The position numbers and the translations under genes were made by a program. A stretch of 64,000 nt of DNA. It comes from Pseudomonadota bacterium. GTDB lineage: Bacteria > Pseudomonadota > Alphaproteobacteria > Rhizobiales > Beijerinckiaceae. Under the pieces are notes generated by a model that saw only the letters and a program-made list of their open reading frames with translations, did not search any database and had not been told where the DNA came from. The stretch covers positions 62,001 through 126,000 of the forward strand of contig JAJXWB010000010.1 of the NCBI GenBank assembly GCA_021781815.1, in the 5' to 3' direction. This document shows positions 8,659 through 18,068 of this stretch, piece after piece (positions within the stretch are counted from its first letter, which is position 1; every line of letters begins with the position of its first letter).

Positions 8659-10335
8659 TCACATGTTCGCGTAGTTCGGTCCGCCGCCGCCCTCGGGCGT
8701 CGTCCAGTTGATGTTCTGCGCCGGATCCTTGATGTCGCAGGTTTTGCAATGGACGCAATTCTGCGCGTTGATGACGAAACGCGGATTGGTCTTCTTCACG
8801 TCGTCGTCGTAGAGCACCTCATACACGCCCGCCGGGCAGTACAGGCGCGCCGGCTCGCCGTATTCCGGCAGGTTCTTCGAAATCGGGATCGAAGGATCCT
8901 TTAGTTTGAGGTGGATCGGCTGATCCTCCTCGTGGTTCGTGTTCGACAGGAACACGCTCGACAATTTGTCGAACGACAGTTTGCCGTCGGGTTTCGGGTA
9001 GACGATCGGCTTCACCTCCGACAGCGGCTTCAGCGTCGCGTAATCCGGTTTGCCGTGTTTCAGCGTTCCAAAAAACGAGAAGCCGAGCAATTCGTTCGTC
9101 CACATGTCGATGCCGCCGAGCATCGTGCCGAGCGCGGCGCCGAACTTCGACAGAAGCGGCTTTACGTTGCGCACCAGCTTGAGATCGCGGCCGATGTCGC
9201 CCTGACGCCATTCGTTCTCGATCTCGACGACTTCATCGTGCGCGCGTCCTGCGGCGAGCGCCGCCGAGATTTTTTCGGCCGCAAGAATGCCCGACAGCAT
9301 GGCGTTGTGCGTGCCCTTGATGCGTGGAACGTTGATGAAACCGGCGGTGCAGCCGATCAGCGCGCCGCCGGGGAAGGTCAGCTTCGGCACGGACTGCCAG
9401 CCGCCCTCGGAAATCGCGCGCGCCCCATAGGCAATACGCTTGCCGCCGGTGAGCGTCTCCGCGACAATCGGATGGGTCTTGAACCGCTGGAACTCGTCGA
9501 ACGGCGACAGAGTCGGGTTCTTGTAATTGAGATGTACGACGAAGCCGACGCAGACCTGATTGTCCTCGATGTGATAGAGGAACGATCCGCCGCCGGTGTT
9601 GAGATCGAGCGGCCAGCCGAACGAGTGCTGAACCAGGCCCGGCATGTGTTTGGCCGGATCGATCTGCCAGAGTTCCTTGATGCCGATGCCGAATTTTGGA
9701 TAGTCGCGACCATCCGCCAGATTGTAGCGCGCGAGCAGCGTCTTGGTCAGCGAGCCGCGCACGCCTTCGGCGAACAATGTATATTTTCCGCGCAATTCCA
9801 TGCCGCGCGTGAACGAGTCCTTCCTGTGCCCGTCGCGTGCGACGCCCATGTCGCCGGTCGCGACGCCAATCACTTCGCCCTTGTCTCCGTAGAGGACTTC
9901 GGCCGCGGCAAAGCCAGGATAGATTTCGACGCCGAGCGCTTCCGCCTTGCCGGCCAGCCACCGGCAGACATTGCCGAGCGAGCCGACGAAATTGCCGTGG
10001 TTGTTCATCAGCTTCGGCATGGTGAAATTCAACAGCCGCAGCGCGCCCTTCGGTCCGAGGAAATAGAACCTGTCTTCCGTCACCGGCACGGTCAGCGGAC
10101 GGTCGGCTTCTTCACGCCAGCCCGGCAACAGCCGGTCGAGGCCGATCGGATCGAGCACGACGCCTGACAGGATATGGGCGCCGACCTCCGAACCTTTTTC
10201 GACAACGACGACCGAGGTCTCCGGATTGATCTGCTTCAGTCGGATTGCGGCCGACAGGCCCGATGGACCGGCGCCGACGATGACGACGTCGTAGTCCATG
10301 CCTTCGCGGGGAGGGAGTTCCTGAGCCTCTGCCAT
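8659..10335 (-). CDS. Electron transfer flavoprotein-ubiquinone oxidoreductase (ETF-QO)
   Basis: This 558-residue monotopic membrane flavoprotein takes electrons from ETF, which is reduced by acyl-CoA and other dehydrogenases, and passes them to ubiquinone. The N-terminal FAD-binding motif VIVGAGPSGLSAAIRL is at about 19-34. GMELRGKYTLFAEGVRGSL lies mid-protein. The C-terminal 4Fe-4S cluster is complete: Cys500 in LYCPAGVYEV, and Cys527, Cys530 and Cys533 in CVHCKTCDIKDP. Length and the closing PEGGGGPNYANM match the family. A palindrome before the gene (10374-10389) is shared with the acyl-CoA dehydrogenase gene. Confidence 0.97.
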   Translation of the reverse strand: MAEAQELPPREGMDYDVVIVGAGPSGLSAAIRLKQINPETSVVVVEKGSEVGAHILSGVVLDPIGLDRLLPGWREEADRPLTVPVTEDRFYFLGPKGALRLLNFTMPKLMNNHGNFVGSLGNVCRWLAGKAEALGVEIYPGFAAAEVLYGDKGEVIGVATGDMGVARDGHRKDSFTRGMELRGKYTLFAEGVRGSLTKTLLARYNLADGRDYPKFGIGIKELWQIDPAKHMPGLVQHSFGWPLDLNTGGGSFLYHIEDNQVCVGFVVHLNYKNPTLSPFDEFQRFKTHPIVAETLTGGKRIAYGARAISEGGWQSVPKLTFPGGALIGCTAGFINVPRIKGTHNAMLSGILAAEKISAALAAGRAHDEVVEIENEWRQGDIGRDLKLVRNVKPLLSKFGAALGTMLGGIDMWTNELLGFSFFGTLKHGKPDYATLKPLSEVKPIVYPKPDGKLSFDKLSSVFLSNTNHEEDQPIHLKLKDPSIPISKNLPEYGEPARLYCPAGVYEVLYDDDVKKTNPRFVINAQNCVHCKTCDIKDPAQNINWTTPEGGGGPNYANM

Positions 10336-10350
10336 GACGATCCTCTTGGC

Positions 10351-10389
10351 GCCTGATCCGGTTCAGGCTTTTTAGTTTACATATAAACC
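10351..10389. promoter_or_regulatory. Candidate operator region upstream of the ETF-QO gene
   Basis: Two dyads lie 16-54 bases before the ETF-QO start. The upstream one, AGTTTACATATAAACC at 10374-10389, contains a near-perfect GTTTA-N4-TAAAC palindrome (TAAAC at its right end) and matches the element before the acyl-CoA dehydrogenase gene. The second, GCCTGA-N6-TCAGGC at 10351-10368, has perfect six-base arms. Such placement over or beside a promoter is typical of a repressor site; the regulator is unknown. Confidence 0.5.
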
Positions 10390-10487
10390 GCTTGCAACGG
10401 CCGCGCGCAATGCATGGATAGCAAGGCGAGCGGCTCCGGCAAATGGGCGCGCAGGCAAATTGGACGAAGCGCTGGCCGGCGCGCCGT

Positions 10488-12584
10488 TCACCCCGCGACC
10501 TTCGAGAAGTCGGCGACCTCATGCATGGCGGCGCGCAGTTCGTTGAGCAAGCGCAGCCGATTGAGACGCAGCCCTGCGTCCTCGGCGTTGACCGTGACCT
10601 TGTCGAAAAAGGCGTCCACGGGCGCGCGCAAGCGCGCCAGCGCCTGCATCGCCCCCTCGAAATCCTCCGCGCCGGCGCGGTCGCGCGTTTCGCTGGCGGC
10701 GCGCGCGATGGCGCGGGCGAGCGCGCGCTCCTCGTCCTGTGCCAGCAAACCGGCAGTATGCTTCGCCTCGAACGCGCCGGCGCCGTCCCGTTTTTCCTCG
10801 GCGCGCAAAATGTTGGCCGCCCGCTTGTAGCCGGCGAGCAGGTTCCCGCCATCGTCGGTTTCGAGCAGTTTTCCCAACGCCTCAACGCGCTTCACGATCA
10901 TGAGCAGGTCGTCCTGTCCATCCAGGGCGAACACGGCGTCGATCAGATCGTGCCGCGCGCCTTTATCGCGCAGATACACCTTCAGGCGGTCGGCGAAGAA
11001 GGAGAGGAGGTCGTTTGCGATATTGGCGTGCATGTGCAGATGCGACTGCGCAAACCGGAACATGTAAAGGAGCGACAGGCGCAGTCCGTTCTCCAGCACG
11101 AGCCGGATGACGCCAAGCGCCGCGCGCCGCAGCGCATAAGGATCCTTCGAGCCTGTGGGTTTCTCGTTGATCGCCCAGAAGCCGACGAGCGTGTCGATCT
11201 TGTCGGCGAGCGCCACCGCGACCGAAACTGGATCGGTCGGCACGCGATCACCGGGGCCTTGCGGCTTGTAATGCTCCCCTATCGCTGCCGCGACCGACGG
11301 ATGCTTGTGTTGCGCAAGCGCGTAATAGCGACCCATGAGCCCCTGCAGCTCCGGGAACTCGCCGACCATTTCGCTGACCAGATCCGCCTTACAAAGATGG
11401 GCGGCTTGCGCGGCATGCGCGGCCGCTGCCGAACCGGCGTCAAGCCTGGTTGCAATTTCGTCCGCCAGCGTTTCCAGCCGGCGCACGCGCTCGCCTTGCG
11501 TGCCGAGCCGTTGATGGAAGATGATGGACTCGAGTTTCGGCAGGCGGTCTTCGAGCTTCGTTCCGAGATCCGTCTCCCAGAAAAATTTGGCGTCCGCCAG
11601 ACGCGCCGCGACAACGCGCTTGTTGCCAGCGACGATTTCCTTGCCGCCGTCGGTCGCCTCGATGTTGGAAATGACGATGAAGCGGTTGGCGAGCCTGTCG
11701 CCTGTTCGCAGCACGAAGCACTTCTGGTTTGCCCTGATCGTCGCGCGGATCACTTCCGGTGGAATCGACAGGAAGCTTTCATCGAACGAGCCCATCAGCA
11801 CGACCGGCCATTCGACGAGGCCTGCGACCTCGTCGAGCAGCGCCTCGTCTTCGATCAGTTCATAGCCCTGAGCGAAGGCGAGCGCGCGCGCGTCGTGCAG
11901 GATGATATCCTTGCGGCGCGCTGCGGTGAGCACGACCTTGGCGCGGTCGAGCGCGGGCAGATAATCGTCGAACCGGCGCACCTTGATCGGCGCCGGCGCC
12001 ATGAAACGATGGCCGTAAGTTATGTTTCCGGCCGCGATGCCGTCGACCTCGAATGGCACGACGTCCGGCTCCTCGTTCTCGGGTCCGAAGGTGGCGACGA
12101 TCGAATGCAGCGGGCGCACCCAGCGTAGCGAATCCGGGCGCACGGAGGCCGTGCCCCAGCGCATCGATTTCGGCCACGGAAAGGTGCGGATGATCGTCGG
12201 CAGGATGTGGGCAAGCAGGTCGAGCGTCGGCTTGCCCTCGCGCTCGATCACCGCGACGTAGAATTCGCCCTTCTTTGGATCTTTCTCGATTTTCGCCTGA
12301 TCGAGCGAAGCAAGGCCCGCGCTTTTCAGGAAGCCCAGGACGGCTGCCTCGGGCGCGCCGACGCGCGGCCCCTTCTTTTCCTCGCGCACGTCGGGCTGGC
12401 GGCCGGGCAGGCCCGCGATATGGAGGGCGAGCCGGCGGGGCGTGGCATGGGACACCGCGCCCTCGAACTTCAGGCCGCGCTCTATGAGCGCGCCCGTAAC
12501 GAGCCGCTCCAGATCTGAGGCCGCCTGCGCCTGCATGCGCGCGGGAATTTCTTCGGAAAAGAGTTCAAGCAGAAGGTCTGGCAT
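10488..12584 (-). CDS. glyS: Glycine--tRNA ligase beta subunit
   Basis: The 698-residue protein starts [18 protein letters not shown], the family's fixed N-terminus, and has [31 protein letters not shown] and the C-terminal DALR-like anticodon-binding region ending near [21 protein letters not shown]. With GlyQ it forms the bacterial alpha2beta2 glycyl-tRNA synthetase; beta provides tRNA recognition and is needed for aminoacylation. Length is normal. glyQ is about 1.06 kb upstream on the same strand, but a CDGSH gene and an opposing DUF4202 gene lie between, so the two subunits are unlikely to share a transcript. Confidence 0.98.
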   Translation of the reverse strand: MPDLLLELFSEEIPARMQAQAASDLERLVTGALIERGLKFEGAVSHATPRRLALHIAGLPGRQPDVREEKKGPRVGAPEAAVLGFLKSAGLASLDQAKIEKDPKKGEFYVAVIEREGKPTLDLLAHILPTIIRTFPWPKSMRWGTASVRPDSLRWVRPLHSIVATFGPENEEPDVVPFEVDGIAAGNITYGHRFMAPAPIKVRRFDDYLPALDRAKVVLTAARRKDIILHDARALAFAQGYELIEDEALLDEVAGLVEWPVVLMGSFDESFLSIPPEVIRATIRANQKCFVLRTGDRLANRFIVISNIEATDGGKEIVAGNKRVVAARLADAKFFWETDLGTKLEDRLPKLESIIFHQRLGTQGERVRRLETLADEIATRLDAGSAAAAHAAQAAHLCKADLVSEMVGEFPELQGLMGRYYALAQHKHPSVAAAIGEHYKPQGPGDRVPTDPVSVAVALADKIDTLVGFWAINEKPTGSKDPYALRRAALGVIRLVLENGLRLSLLYMFRFAQSHLHMHANIANDLLSFFADRLKVYLRDKGARHDLIDAVFALDGQDDLLMIVKRVEALGKLLETDDGGNLLAGYKRAANILRAEEKRDGAGAFEAKHTAGLLAQDEERALARAIARAASETRDRAGAEDFEGAMQALARLRAPVDAFFDKVTVNAEDAGLRLNRLRLLNELRAAMHEVADFSKVAG

Positions 12585-12713
12585 TGCGGTCCGGCGGTCA
12601 GTTAGTCGTGGAGCCGCCGGGCCGACGGCCGACTCTGCGCGAGCCGGCCGGGATCTGCGTTCCGGCGCGTCTTGTCGGCCAAGAGCGCATGGGACGCAAG
12701 TTCAAAGCGCCGC

Positions 12714-12953
12714 TCAGAGCGCCTTGTGCGAGCCGTCGCAGAGCGGCGCGTTCTTGGTGTGCTTGCAGGCGCACAGATAGGCGGTTTTGGTCTCCGGCGC
12801 GGTCCAGGCCAGCGGCGTGAAGGACGATTCCTTGTGGGAGCCGTCGCACAGCGGCTGCTTGGCGGACTTGCCGCAGGTGCACCAGTAGTAGGTCTTGCCG
12901 GCCTCGACATCGAGCGCAATCGGCGACTTCTGGGCGATATGGGGTTCTGTCAT
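12714..12953 (-). CDS. Double CDGSH iron-sulfur domain protein (mitoNEET-like)
   Basis: The protein has 79 residues from the ATG at 12953. Two CDGSH motifs are in tandem: Cys25, Cys27, Cys36 and His40 (CTCGKSAKQPLCDGSH), then Cys61, Cys63, Cys72 and His76 (CACKHTKNAPLCDGSH). Each has the C-x1-C-x8-C-x3-H spacing that binds one 2Fe-2S cluster. No membrane anchor is present, so it is a soluble MiniNEET-type protein. The cellular role of bacterial members is poorly defined; redox or cluster transfer is usual speculation. It is divergent from the DUF4202 gene with 107 bases between, and lies between glyQ and glyS. Confidence 0.93.
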   Translation of the reverse strand: MTEPHIAQKSPIALDVEAGKTYYWCTCGKSAKQPLCDGSHKESSFTPLAWTAPETKTAYLCACKHTKNAPLCDGSHKAL

Positions 12954-13060
12954 TGGATCCTCGTTTTGACATTCGCCCGAACCGGGCCGTCGCGCTATTG
13001 TCCTGTCTGGCTGAAGCAAGTCCATTGCGGCTACGCAAGGATGTCTATCGGAGTTTGCAA

Positions 13061-13627
13061 GTGAGCAGTCTCAATCAGGTTCTCGATGCGATCGACGCGG
13101 CCAATTCGCGCGATCCGACGCTTGAGGACGGCCAGCCCGCCGCACTGCTCTATGGCCGCCGGATGAGCGCGCAGCTCGCGCGCTTCGCGCCGGACGCCAG
13201 CGAGCCGCTCCAGATTGCGACCCGTGGCCAGCACATCGAGCGCTGGTCGATCCCGCGAAGCGACTTTCCGATGGACAAGCCCGGCTATTTCCGCTGGCGC
13301 AACGCGCTTAAAGACATTCATGCGGCGCGGCTCGCCGCGATCATGGCCGCGGCGGGATATGGGCAGGAGACGGTCGAGCGCGTCGGCCAGATCGTGCGCA
13401 AGGAACGCCTGAAACAGGATGCTGAGGCGCAGACGCTCGAAGACGTCGCCTGTCTCGTTTTCCTCGAATTCTACGCGGCCGATTTCGCTGGCAAGCACGA
13501 CCTGGAGAAGTGCGTCGACATCGTCGCCAAGACCTGGCGCAAGATGTCGGACCAGGGCCATGCGGCCGCGCTCGCGTTGGCGCTTCCCGAGGGTGTCGGC
13601 GCGGTCGTCAAACGCGCGCTCGGGTGA
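13061..13627 (+). CDS. DUF4202 domain-containing protein
   Basis: I read a GTG start at 13061 (MSSLNQVLDAIDAANSRDP) because the family begins with such a helix and a CGGAG sequence lies upstream; this gives 188 residues. Family stretches include LYGRRMSAQLARFAPDASEP, QHIERWSIPRSDFPMDKPGY, RWRNALKDIHA and LEDVACLVFLEFYAADFA. The His, Glu and Asp residues in IERW, KDIHA and LEDVACLVFLE resemble an HD-type helical metal site, but this is an inference. Function is not established. The gene runs against its neighbours and splits glyQ from glyS. Confidence 0.85.
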   Translation: MSSLNQVLDAIDAANSRDPTLEDGQPAALLYGRRMSAQLARFAPDASEPLQIATRGQHIERWSIPRSDFPMDKPGYFRWRNALKDIHAARLAAIMAAAGYGQETVERVGQIVRKERLKQDAEAQTLEDVACLVFLEFYAADFAGKHDLEKCVDIVAKTWRKMSDQGHAAALALALPEGVGAVVKRALG

Positions 13628-13643
13628 TGCGGGGCGTCGCGGT

Positions 13644-14567
13644 TCAGGCGCTGACGCCGCCCGCTTCAGTGCGCAACCAGGCCTCGCCGCACGCTTTGGC
13701 GAGTTCGCGCACGCGCAGAATGTAGCTCTGGCGCTCCGTGACGGAGATCACGCCGCGGGCGTCGAGCAGGTTGAACGTGTGGCTCGCCTTGATGCACTGG
13801 TCGTAGGCCGGCAGCACCATTTCGTGGCGCTCGCCCTTGTCTCCGGCCGCCAGCAGGGCGCGACATTCCGTTTCCGCGTCCTTGAAGTGCCGGAATAGCC
13901 GGTCGGTGTCGGCAAACTCGAAATTGTGGCGCGAATATTCCTGCTCCGCCTGCAAGAAGACGTCGCCATAGGTTACCTTTTCGGCGCCCTCGCGGCCGTT
14001 GAAGTTGAGATCGTAAATCGACTCGACGCCCTGCAGATACATGGCCAGACGTTCGAGGCCATAGGTCAGTTCGCCGGAAACGGGCGCGCATTCGAATCCT
14101 GCGACCTGCTGGAAATAGGTGAATTGCGAGACTTCCATGCCGTCGCACCAGCATTCCCAGCCCAGTCCCCAGGCGCCGAGCGTCGGGCTCTCCCAATCGT
14201 CCTCGACGAAGCGGATATCGTGCAGCGCGGAATCGATGCCGATCGCAGCGAGCGACTGAAGATAGAGCCCCTGCAGGTCTGGCGGCGAGGGCTTCAGGAT
14301 CGCCTGGAATTGGTAATAGTGCTGAAGCCGGTTTGGATTTTCGCCATAGCGGCCGTCCTTCGGCCGGCGAGACGGCTGGACGTAGGCGGCTTTCCAGGGC
14401 TTCGGCCCGAGCGAGCGCAGGGTGGTCGCCGGATGGAACGTGCCGGCGCCGACCTCCATGTCATATGGCTGGAGGATGACGCAGCCCTGCGCGGCCCAGA
14501 AATGCTGGAGCGTGAGGATCAGGCCCTGAAAGCTCTTGCGCGGGTCGTTGAGAGAGGAATTAGTCAT
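13644..14567 (-). CDS. glyQ: Glycine--tRNA ligase alpha subunit
   Basis: The protein has 307 residues from the ATG at 14567 ([20 protein letters not shown]). It carries the class II catalytic core of the alpha subunit: [73 protein letters not shown] and the closing [20 protein letters not shown]. It activates glycine and pairs with GlyS. An in-frame start 51 bases earlier runs toward the upstream methyltransferase stop and is not typical. DUF2007, the tRNA methyltransferase and glyQ lie head-to-tail and may form one transcript. GlyQ has the same strand as glyS but is not adjacent to it. Confidence 0.98.
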   Translation of the reverse strand: MTNSSLNDPRKSFQGLILTLQHFWAAQGCVILQPYDMEVGAGTFHPATTLRSLGPKPWKAAYVQPSRRPKDGRYGENPNRLQHYYQFQAILKPSPPDLQGLYLQSLAAIGIDSALHDIRFVEDDWESPTLGAWGLGWECWCDGMEVSQFTYFQQVAGFECAPVSGELTYGLERLAMYLQGVESIYDLNFNGREGAEKVTYGDVFLQAEQEYSRHNFEFADTDRLFRHFKDAETECRALLAAGDKGERHEMVLPAYDQCIKASHTFNLLDARGVISVTERQSYILRVRELAKACGEAWLRTEAGGVSA

Positions 14568-14614
14568 GGACGGTCCGATTTTCGCGCGGAACCTAGGGGG
14601 CGCGGCGAGCAGGG

Positions 14615-15388
14615 TCAATGCAGCCCGAGTTCGATCCCTGCCTCGCCGCGGTGGATCGCCTCGGCGCGCGGCGTGAAGCGTCCGTCCGCTTCATGCAGGA
14701 TCAGCGGCGGAAGGATGGCGAGCGGCGCGCGGCTGCCCTTGCGGCCGCCGATGAGCAGGCGGATCGCCGGTTGGTCCGCGCGCGGCAGGACGGGCATCAG
14801 CCGCAGGCCGCCGACTCGGCCTCCGGCGGCTTTCAGGAGTCCGGCGAGCGCGTCGGCGCGATGAATCATCAGGAACGATCCGCCCGGCGCAAGCAGCGCG
14901 AGGGCGGCTTTCATCCAGGGGTCGAGGCCGCCCTCGACGACATGGGCCGTCGCTTTGCGGGCGTCGGGCGACACGCGGACGGATGCGGGGTGATGAAACG
15001 GCGGATTGGTCAGCACGAGATCGAATGCGCCCTCGCCGAGCCCGCCGGCGCGGCGCGCCTTGCCCGTCAGTACATTGGCGCAGATCTCCCGCGCCCGATC
15101 GGAAAAGCCGTTCCCGGCGATGTTGTCGCGGCAACATGCAGCAAGGTCCGGATCGATCTCGACGAAGGTCATGTCGAGCGCGGGCGCTCGCGACAGCGCG
15201 ATGAGGCCGGCAGTCCCTGCGCCCGCTCCAATGTCCCCGGCCTTGCCGGCGGCGTCCGGGGGCACACAGGCGCCGAGAAGCACCGCATCCGTGCCGGCGC
15301 GGTGCCCGCCGCGCGGCTGGCGCAATGTGAGGCGTCCGCCGAGCAGGGCGTCGGGACGGGGTTCATAACCGGGAGAGTTCGGGGCCAA
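14615..15388 (-). CDS. SAM-dependent methyltransferase, TrmN6 (tRNA1Val adenine-37 N6) type
   Basis: The protein has 257 residues. [20 protein letters not shown] is the N-terminal family block. The SAM-binding motif I is [14 protein letters not shown] (about 52-65), the acidic loop is FVEIDPDLA, and the catalytic motif is NPPFHHP (about 130), as in N6-adenine methyltransferases. The E. coli relative methylates A37 of tRNA1Val. The gene overlaps the end of the upstream DUF2007 gene by 26 bases, and glyQ follows 47 bases on. The family is certain; the tRNA target is inferred from the family. Confidence 0.88.
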   Translation of the reverse strand: MAPNSPGYEPRPDALLGGRLTLRQPRGGHRAGTDAVLLGACVPPDAAGKAGDIGAGAGTAGLIALSRAPALDMTFVEIDPDLAACCRDNIAGNGFSDRAREICANVLTGKARRAGGLGEGAFDLVLTNPPFHHPASVRVSPDARKATAHVVEGGLDPWMKAALALLAPGGSFLMIHRADALAGLLKAAGGRVGGLRLMPVLPRADQPAIRLLIGGRKGSRAPLAILPPLILHEADGRFTPRAEAIHRGEAGIELGLH

Positions 15389-15587
15389 GTCCTGCCTCGT
15401 CGAGCACGATCCGTGCGCGGGCTGCGTCCGGGGCGGCCACCAGAATGCGGCGGCGGATGAAGCCGAGCGAGCCCTCGAGCACGCTCATATGCTGGTCTGC
15501 GACGAGAAACCCGATGTTTTCGCCCGCCAGAATGGCTTCGACGAACGAAATCAGCACCGGGTCGTTGGTTCGAAGCAGCTCCACCAT
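15363..15587 (-). CDS. DUF2007 domain-containing protein
   Basis: The protein has 74 residues from the ATG at 15587 (MVELLRTNDPVLISFVEAIL). The pattern of a short strand, an amphipathic helix and LVADQHMSVLEGSLGFIRRR followed by a second strand/helix matches the DUF2007 (putative signal transducing, PII-like fold) family. No biochemical role is known. It overlaps the downstream methyltransferase gene by 26 bases, which implies translational coupling, and is divergent from the polyprenyl synthase gene. A start at 15626 would run into the promoter region and is rejected. Confidence 0.85.
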   Translation of the reverse strand: MVELLRTNDPVLISFVEAILAGENIGFLVADQHMSVLEGSLGFIRRRILVAAPDAARARIVLDEAGLGPELSRL

Positions 15588-15700
15588 TGGCGACGTTAAC
15601 CTGTCACGCGGCCCTGCGGGCGGCAAGAGCGGGGCCGTAATTCCATTCCTGCGCGATCCGCGCTACATAGCCATCAAATGTTCCCCCGAGCGAGGTTCCT

Positions 15701-16714
15701 TTGGGCGTCGTCATCTCACTTGAAGAAAAGGCGAAAGCCGTCGGCGTCGAAAAACTCGTCGCGCTGGTCCAGGGCGATATGGACCGGGTCAACCAGACGA
15801 TCCTGTCACGCACGGGGTCGGACGTGACGATGATTCCCGAAGTCGCCAACCATCTGATTTCGTCTGGTGGCAAGCGGCTGCGCCCGATGCTGACGCTGGC
15901 CACCGCCAATTTGTGCGACTATCGCGGCGAAGGCCACATCAAGCTCTCCGCCGCGGTCGAGTTCATGCATACGGCGACGCTTCTGCACGATGATGTGGTG
16001 GACGAAAGCGACATGCGGCGCGGCAAGCTGGCGGCGCGCATGCTGTGGGGCAACGAGGCGAGCGTCCTTGTCGGCGACTTTCTGCTGGGTCAGGCGTTCA
16101 AGATGATGGTCGAGGTTGGCTCGCTCAGCGCGCTCGACATTCTGTCCTCCGCCGCGACCGTGATCGCCGAAGGCGAGGTGATGCAACTGGCCGCCGCCAA
16201 GGACACGACGACGACCGAAGACGCCTATCTCGCTGTCATCCGCGCCAAGACGGCCGCGCTGTTTGCGGCGGCCTGCGAGGTCGGGCCGGTGCTCGCCAAT
16301 CGCTCGAAGGCGGACGAGGCGGCGTGCCGCAGCTACGGCGCCAATCTTGGCATCGCCTTCCAGCTCATCGACGACGCGCTGGACTATGGCGGCACATCGG
16401 CTGCGCTCGGCAAGAACACCGGCGACGATTTCCGCGAAGGCAAGATTACGTTGCCGGTGGTGCTGTCGTTCCGACGCGGAACCGAGAGCGAGCGGGAATT
16501 CTGGCGGCGCACGCTGGAAAAGGGCGAGATCAGGGACGGCGACATCGAAACGGCGCTGGCCACCATGCGCAAGCACCGCGCGCTGGAAGACACGATCGAA
16601 CGCGCGCGCCACTACGGCGCGATGGCGCGTGACGCGCTGGAGATTTTCGGGACGTCGTCGGCCAAGACGGCGCTGCTCGAAACCGTGGATTTCTGCATTT
16701 CGCGCGCCCATTGA
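15701..16714 (+). CDS. ispB: Polyprenyl diphosphate synthase (octaprenyl/decaprenyl type)
   Basis: The protein has 337 residues starting at a TTG (15701) with a GAGCGAGG sequence upstream. It is an all-helical trans-prenyltransferase: GGKRLRPML at about 64-72, the first Asp-rich motif DDVVDESDMRRG at about 97-108 (DDxxD followed by RR), and the second QLIDDALDYGG at about 220-230. It condenses isopentenyl diphosphate to give the side chain of ubiquinone, so it serves the same quinone pool that ETF-QO reduces. Chain length cannot be judged reliably here. An ATG further inside would remove family sequence. Confidence 0.94.
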   Translation: MGVVISLEEKAKAVGVEKLVALVQGDMDRVNQTILSRTGSDVTMIPEVANHLISSGGKRLRPMLTLATANLCDYRGEGHIKLSAAVEFMHTATLLHDDVVDESDMRRGKLAARMLWGNEASVLVGDFLLGQAFKMMVEVGSLSALDILSSAATVIAEGEVMQLAAAKDTTTTEDAYLAVIRAKTAALFAAACEVGPVLANRSKADEAACRSYGANLGIAFQLIDDALDYGGTSAALGKNTGDDFREGKITLPVVLSFRRGTESEREFWRRTLEKGEIRDGDIETALATMRKHRALEDTIERARHYGAMARDALEIFGTSSAKTALLETVDFCISRAH

Positions 16715-16830
16715 TCCGGATCGCGGCCTTCTGGCGCGCCTGTCCGGCCTCAGCGGCCTGATCGGTCTTCGTCGCGTTGTGCTTCCAGGCGTCGCCGTCC
16801 TAGTGCGACGCCGACACTCCGGGGGATCCA

Positions 16831-17865
16831 ATGTCAGCGGAACCGAAACAGCCGCATCTGGAACAGCAATTTCGCGGCATGGCGCAAGGCGCCCAAAGCC
16901 TCGCAACCGCTTATATCGGCGTGGTCAACGGGTTATTTGCAGGTCTGAAACGCCTCGGCGGGACGGAGGCCGCCGCGCTGGCCGCGGCGACCGGAATGGA
17001 CGCTGCCTACGTGCGGCGCTGGTGCGACGCGGCTTTCGCCTTCGGCTATCTGGAGGTCGAGGGCGAGATGTTTCGCCTCGGCGAGAGCGGCGCGGCCATG
17101 CTGCCGGATGCGCCTGGAACATTGATGCCGATCGCGGTGCAGGCGATGCTGAACATGCACATGGCTGAGCGGGCGGCGGCCCTTATGCGCAGCGGCGCGC
17201 GTCCCGGCGAACAGGTCATGGCCGAACGCGAAACCCTGCTGCCCTGGTTCGGCCCCATGCTGGAGGCGAGTTTCGCCGAATTCTTCGAGCGGACGATCTG
17301 CCCGGGTGTCCCGATTTTCGCCGAGGTCGACGCCAGGGGCGGTCTGGTCGTCGATCTGGGCTGCGGAAACGGCTGGTATCTGCGCGCGCTGGCCCGCCGC
17401 TGCCACGCGGCGCACGGGCTGGGCCTGGACGGCTTCGACGAGAACATCGCGCAGGCGACCCGCCTCGCCGCCGCCGCAGGATTTGGCGACCGGCTGCGCT
17501 TCGCCAGCGGCGACGCCCATGCCTTCAGCCTCGACGCCCCGGCCGACATCATCGCCATGAGCCGCGCATTGCATCACGTCTGGGAGGCGGGCGGCGCGTC
17601 TTTTATCCGGCGATTGCGCGACAATTTGCGCCCGGGCGGCGCGGCCGTGATCTGGGAGCCGAACTGGCCCGCCGACCGCGCGTCGCTGCGCGCTCCGGCA
17701 TGGCGGGGCCTCGCTTTCCAGAACCTTTCGGAGCACGTGCAGGGCAATCACCTGCTGGGCGCCGGCGAGATCGCCTCCGCCTTCGCCGCTGAAGGCATGC
17801 CGCCGGAAATCTATCGCTTCGCCGAAGGGCGCGAGGCGGTGATCGTCGCGCGGCGTCCCGGCTGA
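16831..17865 (+). CDS. Winged-helix plus SAM-dependent class I methyltransferase
   Basis: The protein has 344 residues. The N-terminal 80 or so form a helix-turn-helix-like dimerisation domain as in O-methyltransferases (GLKRLGGTEAAALAAATGMD, AAYVRRWCDAAFAFGYLEVE). A class I Rossmann methyltransferase follows, with motif I VVDLGCGNGWYL at about 173, a downstream acidic LDGFDENIAQA, ADIIAMSRALHHVWE (post II) and LRPGGAAVIWEPNW (motif III/IV). The substrate is unknown. It starts 116 bases after ispB on the same strand, but a link to quinone biosynthesis is only suggested by position. A hairpin at 17887-17910 follows the stop. Confidence 0.85.
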   Translation: MSAEPKQPHLEQQFRGMAQGAQSLATAYIGVVNGLFAGLKRLGGTEAAALAAATGMDAAYVRRWCDAAFAFGYLEVEGEMFRLGESGAAMLPDAPGTLMPIAVQAMLNMHMAERAAALMRSGARPGEQVMAERETLLPWFGPMLEASFAEFFERTICPGVPIFAEVDARGGLVVDLGCGNGWYLRALARRCHAAHGLGLDGFDENIAQATRLAAAAGFGDRLRFASGDAHAFSLDAPADIIAMSRALHHVWEAGGASFIRRLRDNLRPGGAAVIWEPNWPADRASLRAPAWRGLAFQNLSEHVQGNHLLGAGEIASAFAAEGMPPEIYRFAEGREAVIVARRPG

Positions 17866-17886
17866 TCTGAAAGGATCGCGGCGCAT

Positions 17887-17910
17887 GCCTGTCGAAAGCG
17901 AGCGACAGGC
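17887..17910. terminator. Hairpin after the methyltransferase gene
   Basis: GCCTGTCG and CGACAGGC form a perfect eight-base stem with an eight-base loop, 22 bases after the stop codon. No T tract follows, so it may be a factor-dependent terminator or an RNA-stabilising element. A second hairpin-like stretch (CGAAAG...CTTTCG) lies at about 18027-18052. Confidence 0.5.
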
Positions 17911-18068
17911 GGCGGAATGTCCGCCTCGTGGATGACCGGGGCGTCAAGCGGTCGACCTGAAACAGCCAGCGACCTTTGCGTCCACGCTCGTGTCGCTGAC
18001 CTGTTGGGTCTAGGGTCGATTCGAACGAAAGCGAGCGTCGAACGCTCTTTCGCCAATGGGAGGCCGAA

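Noticed and set aside
10443-12128. Plus-strand frame of 561 codons opposite glyS
   Set aside because: glyS on the minus strand is unmistakable; the plus-strand product has no recognisable domain.
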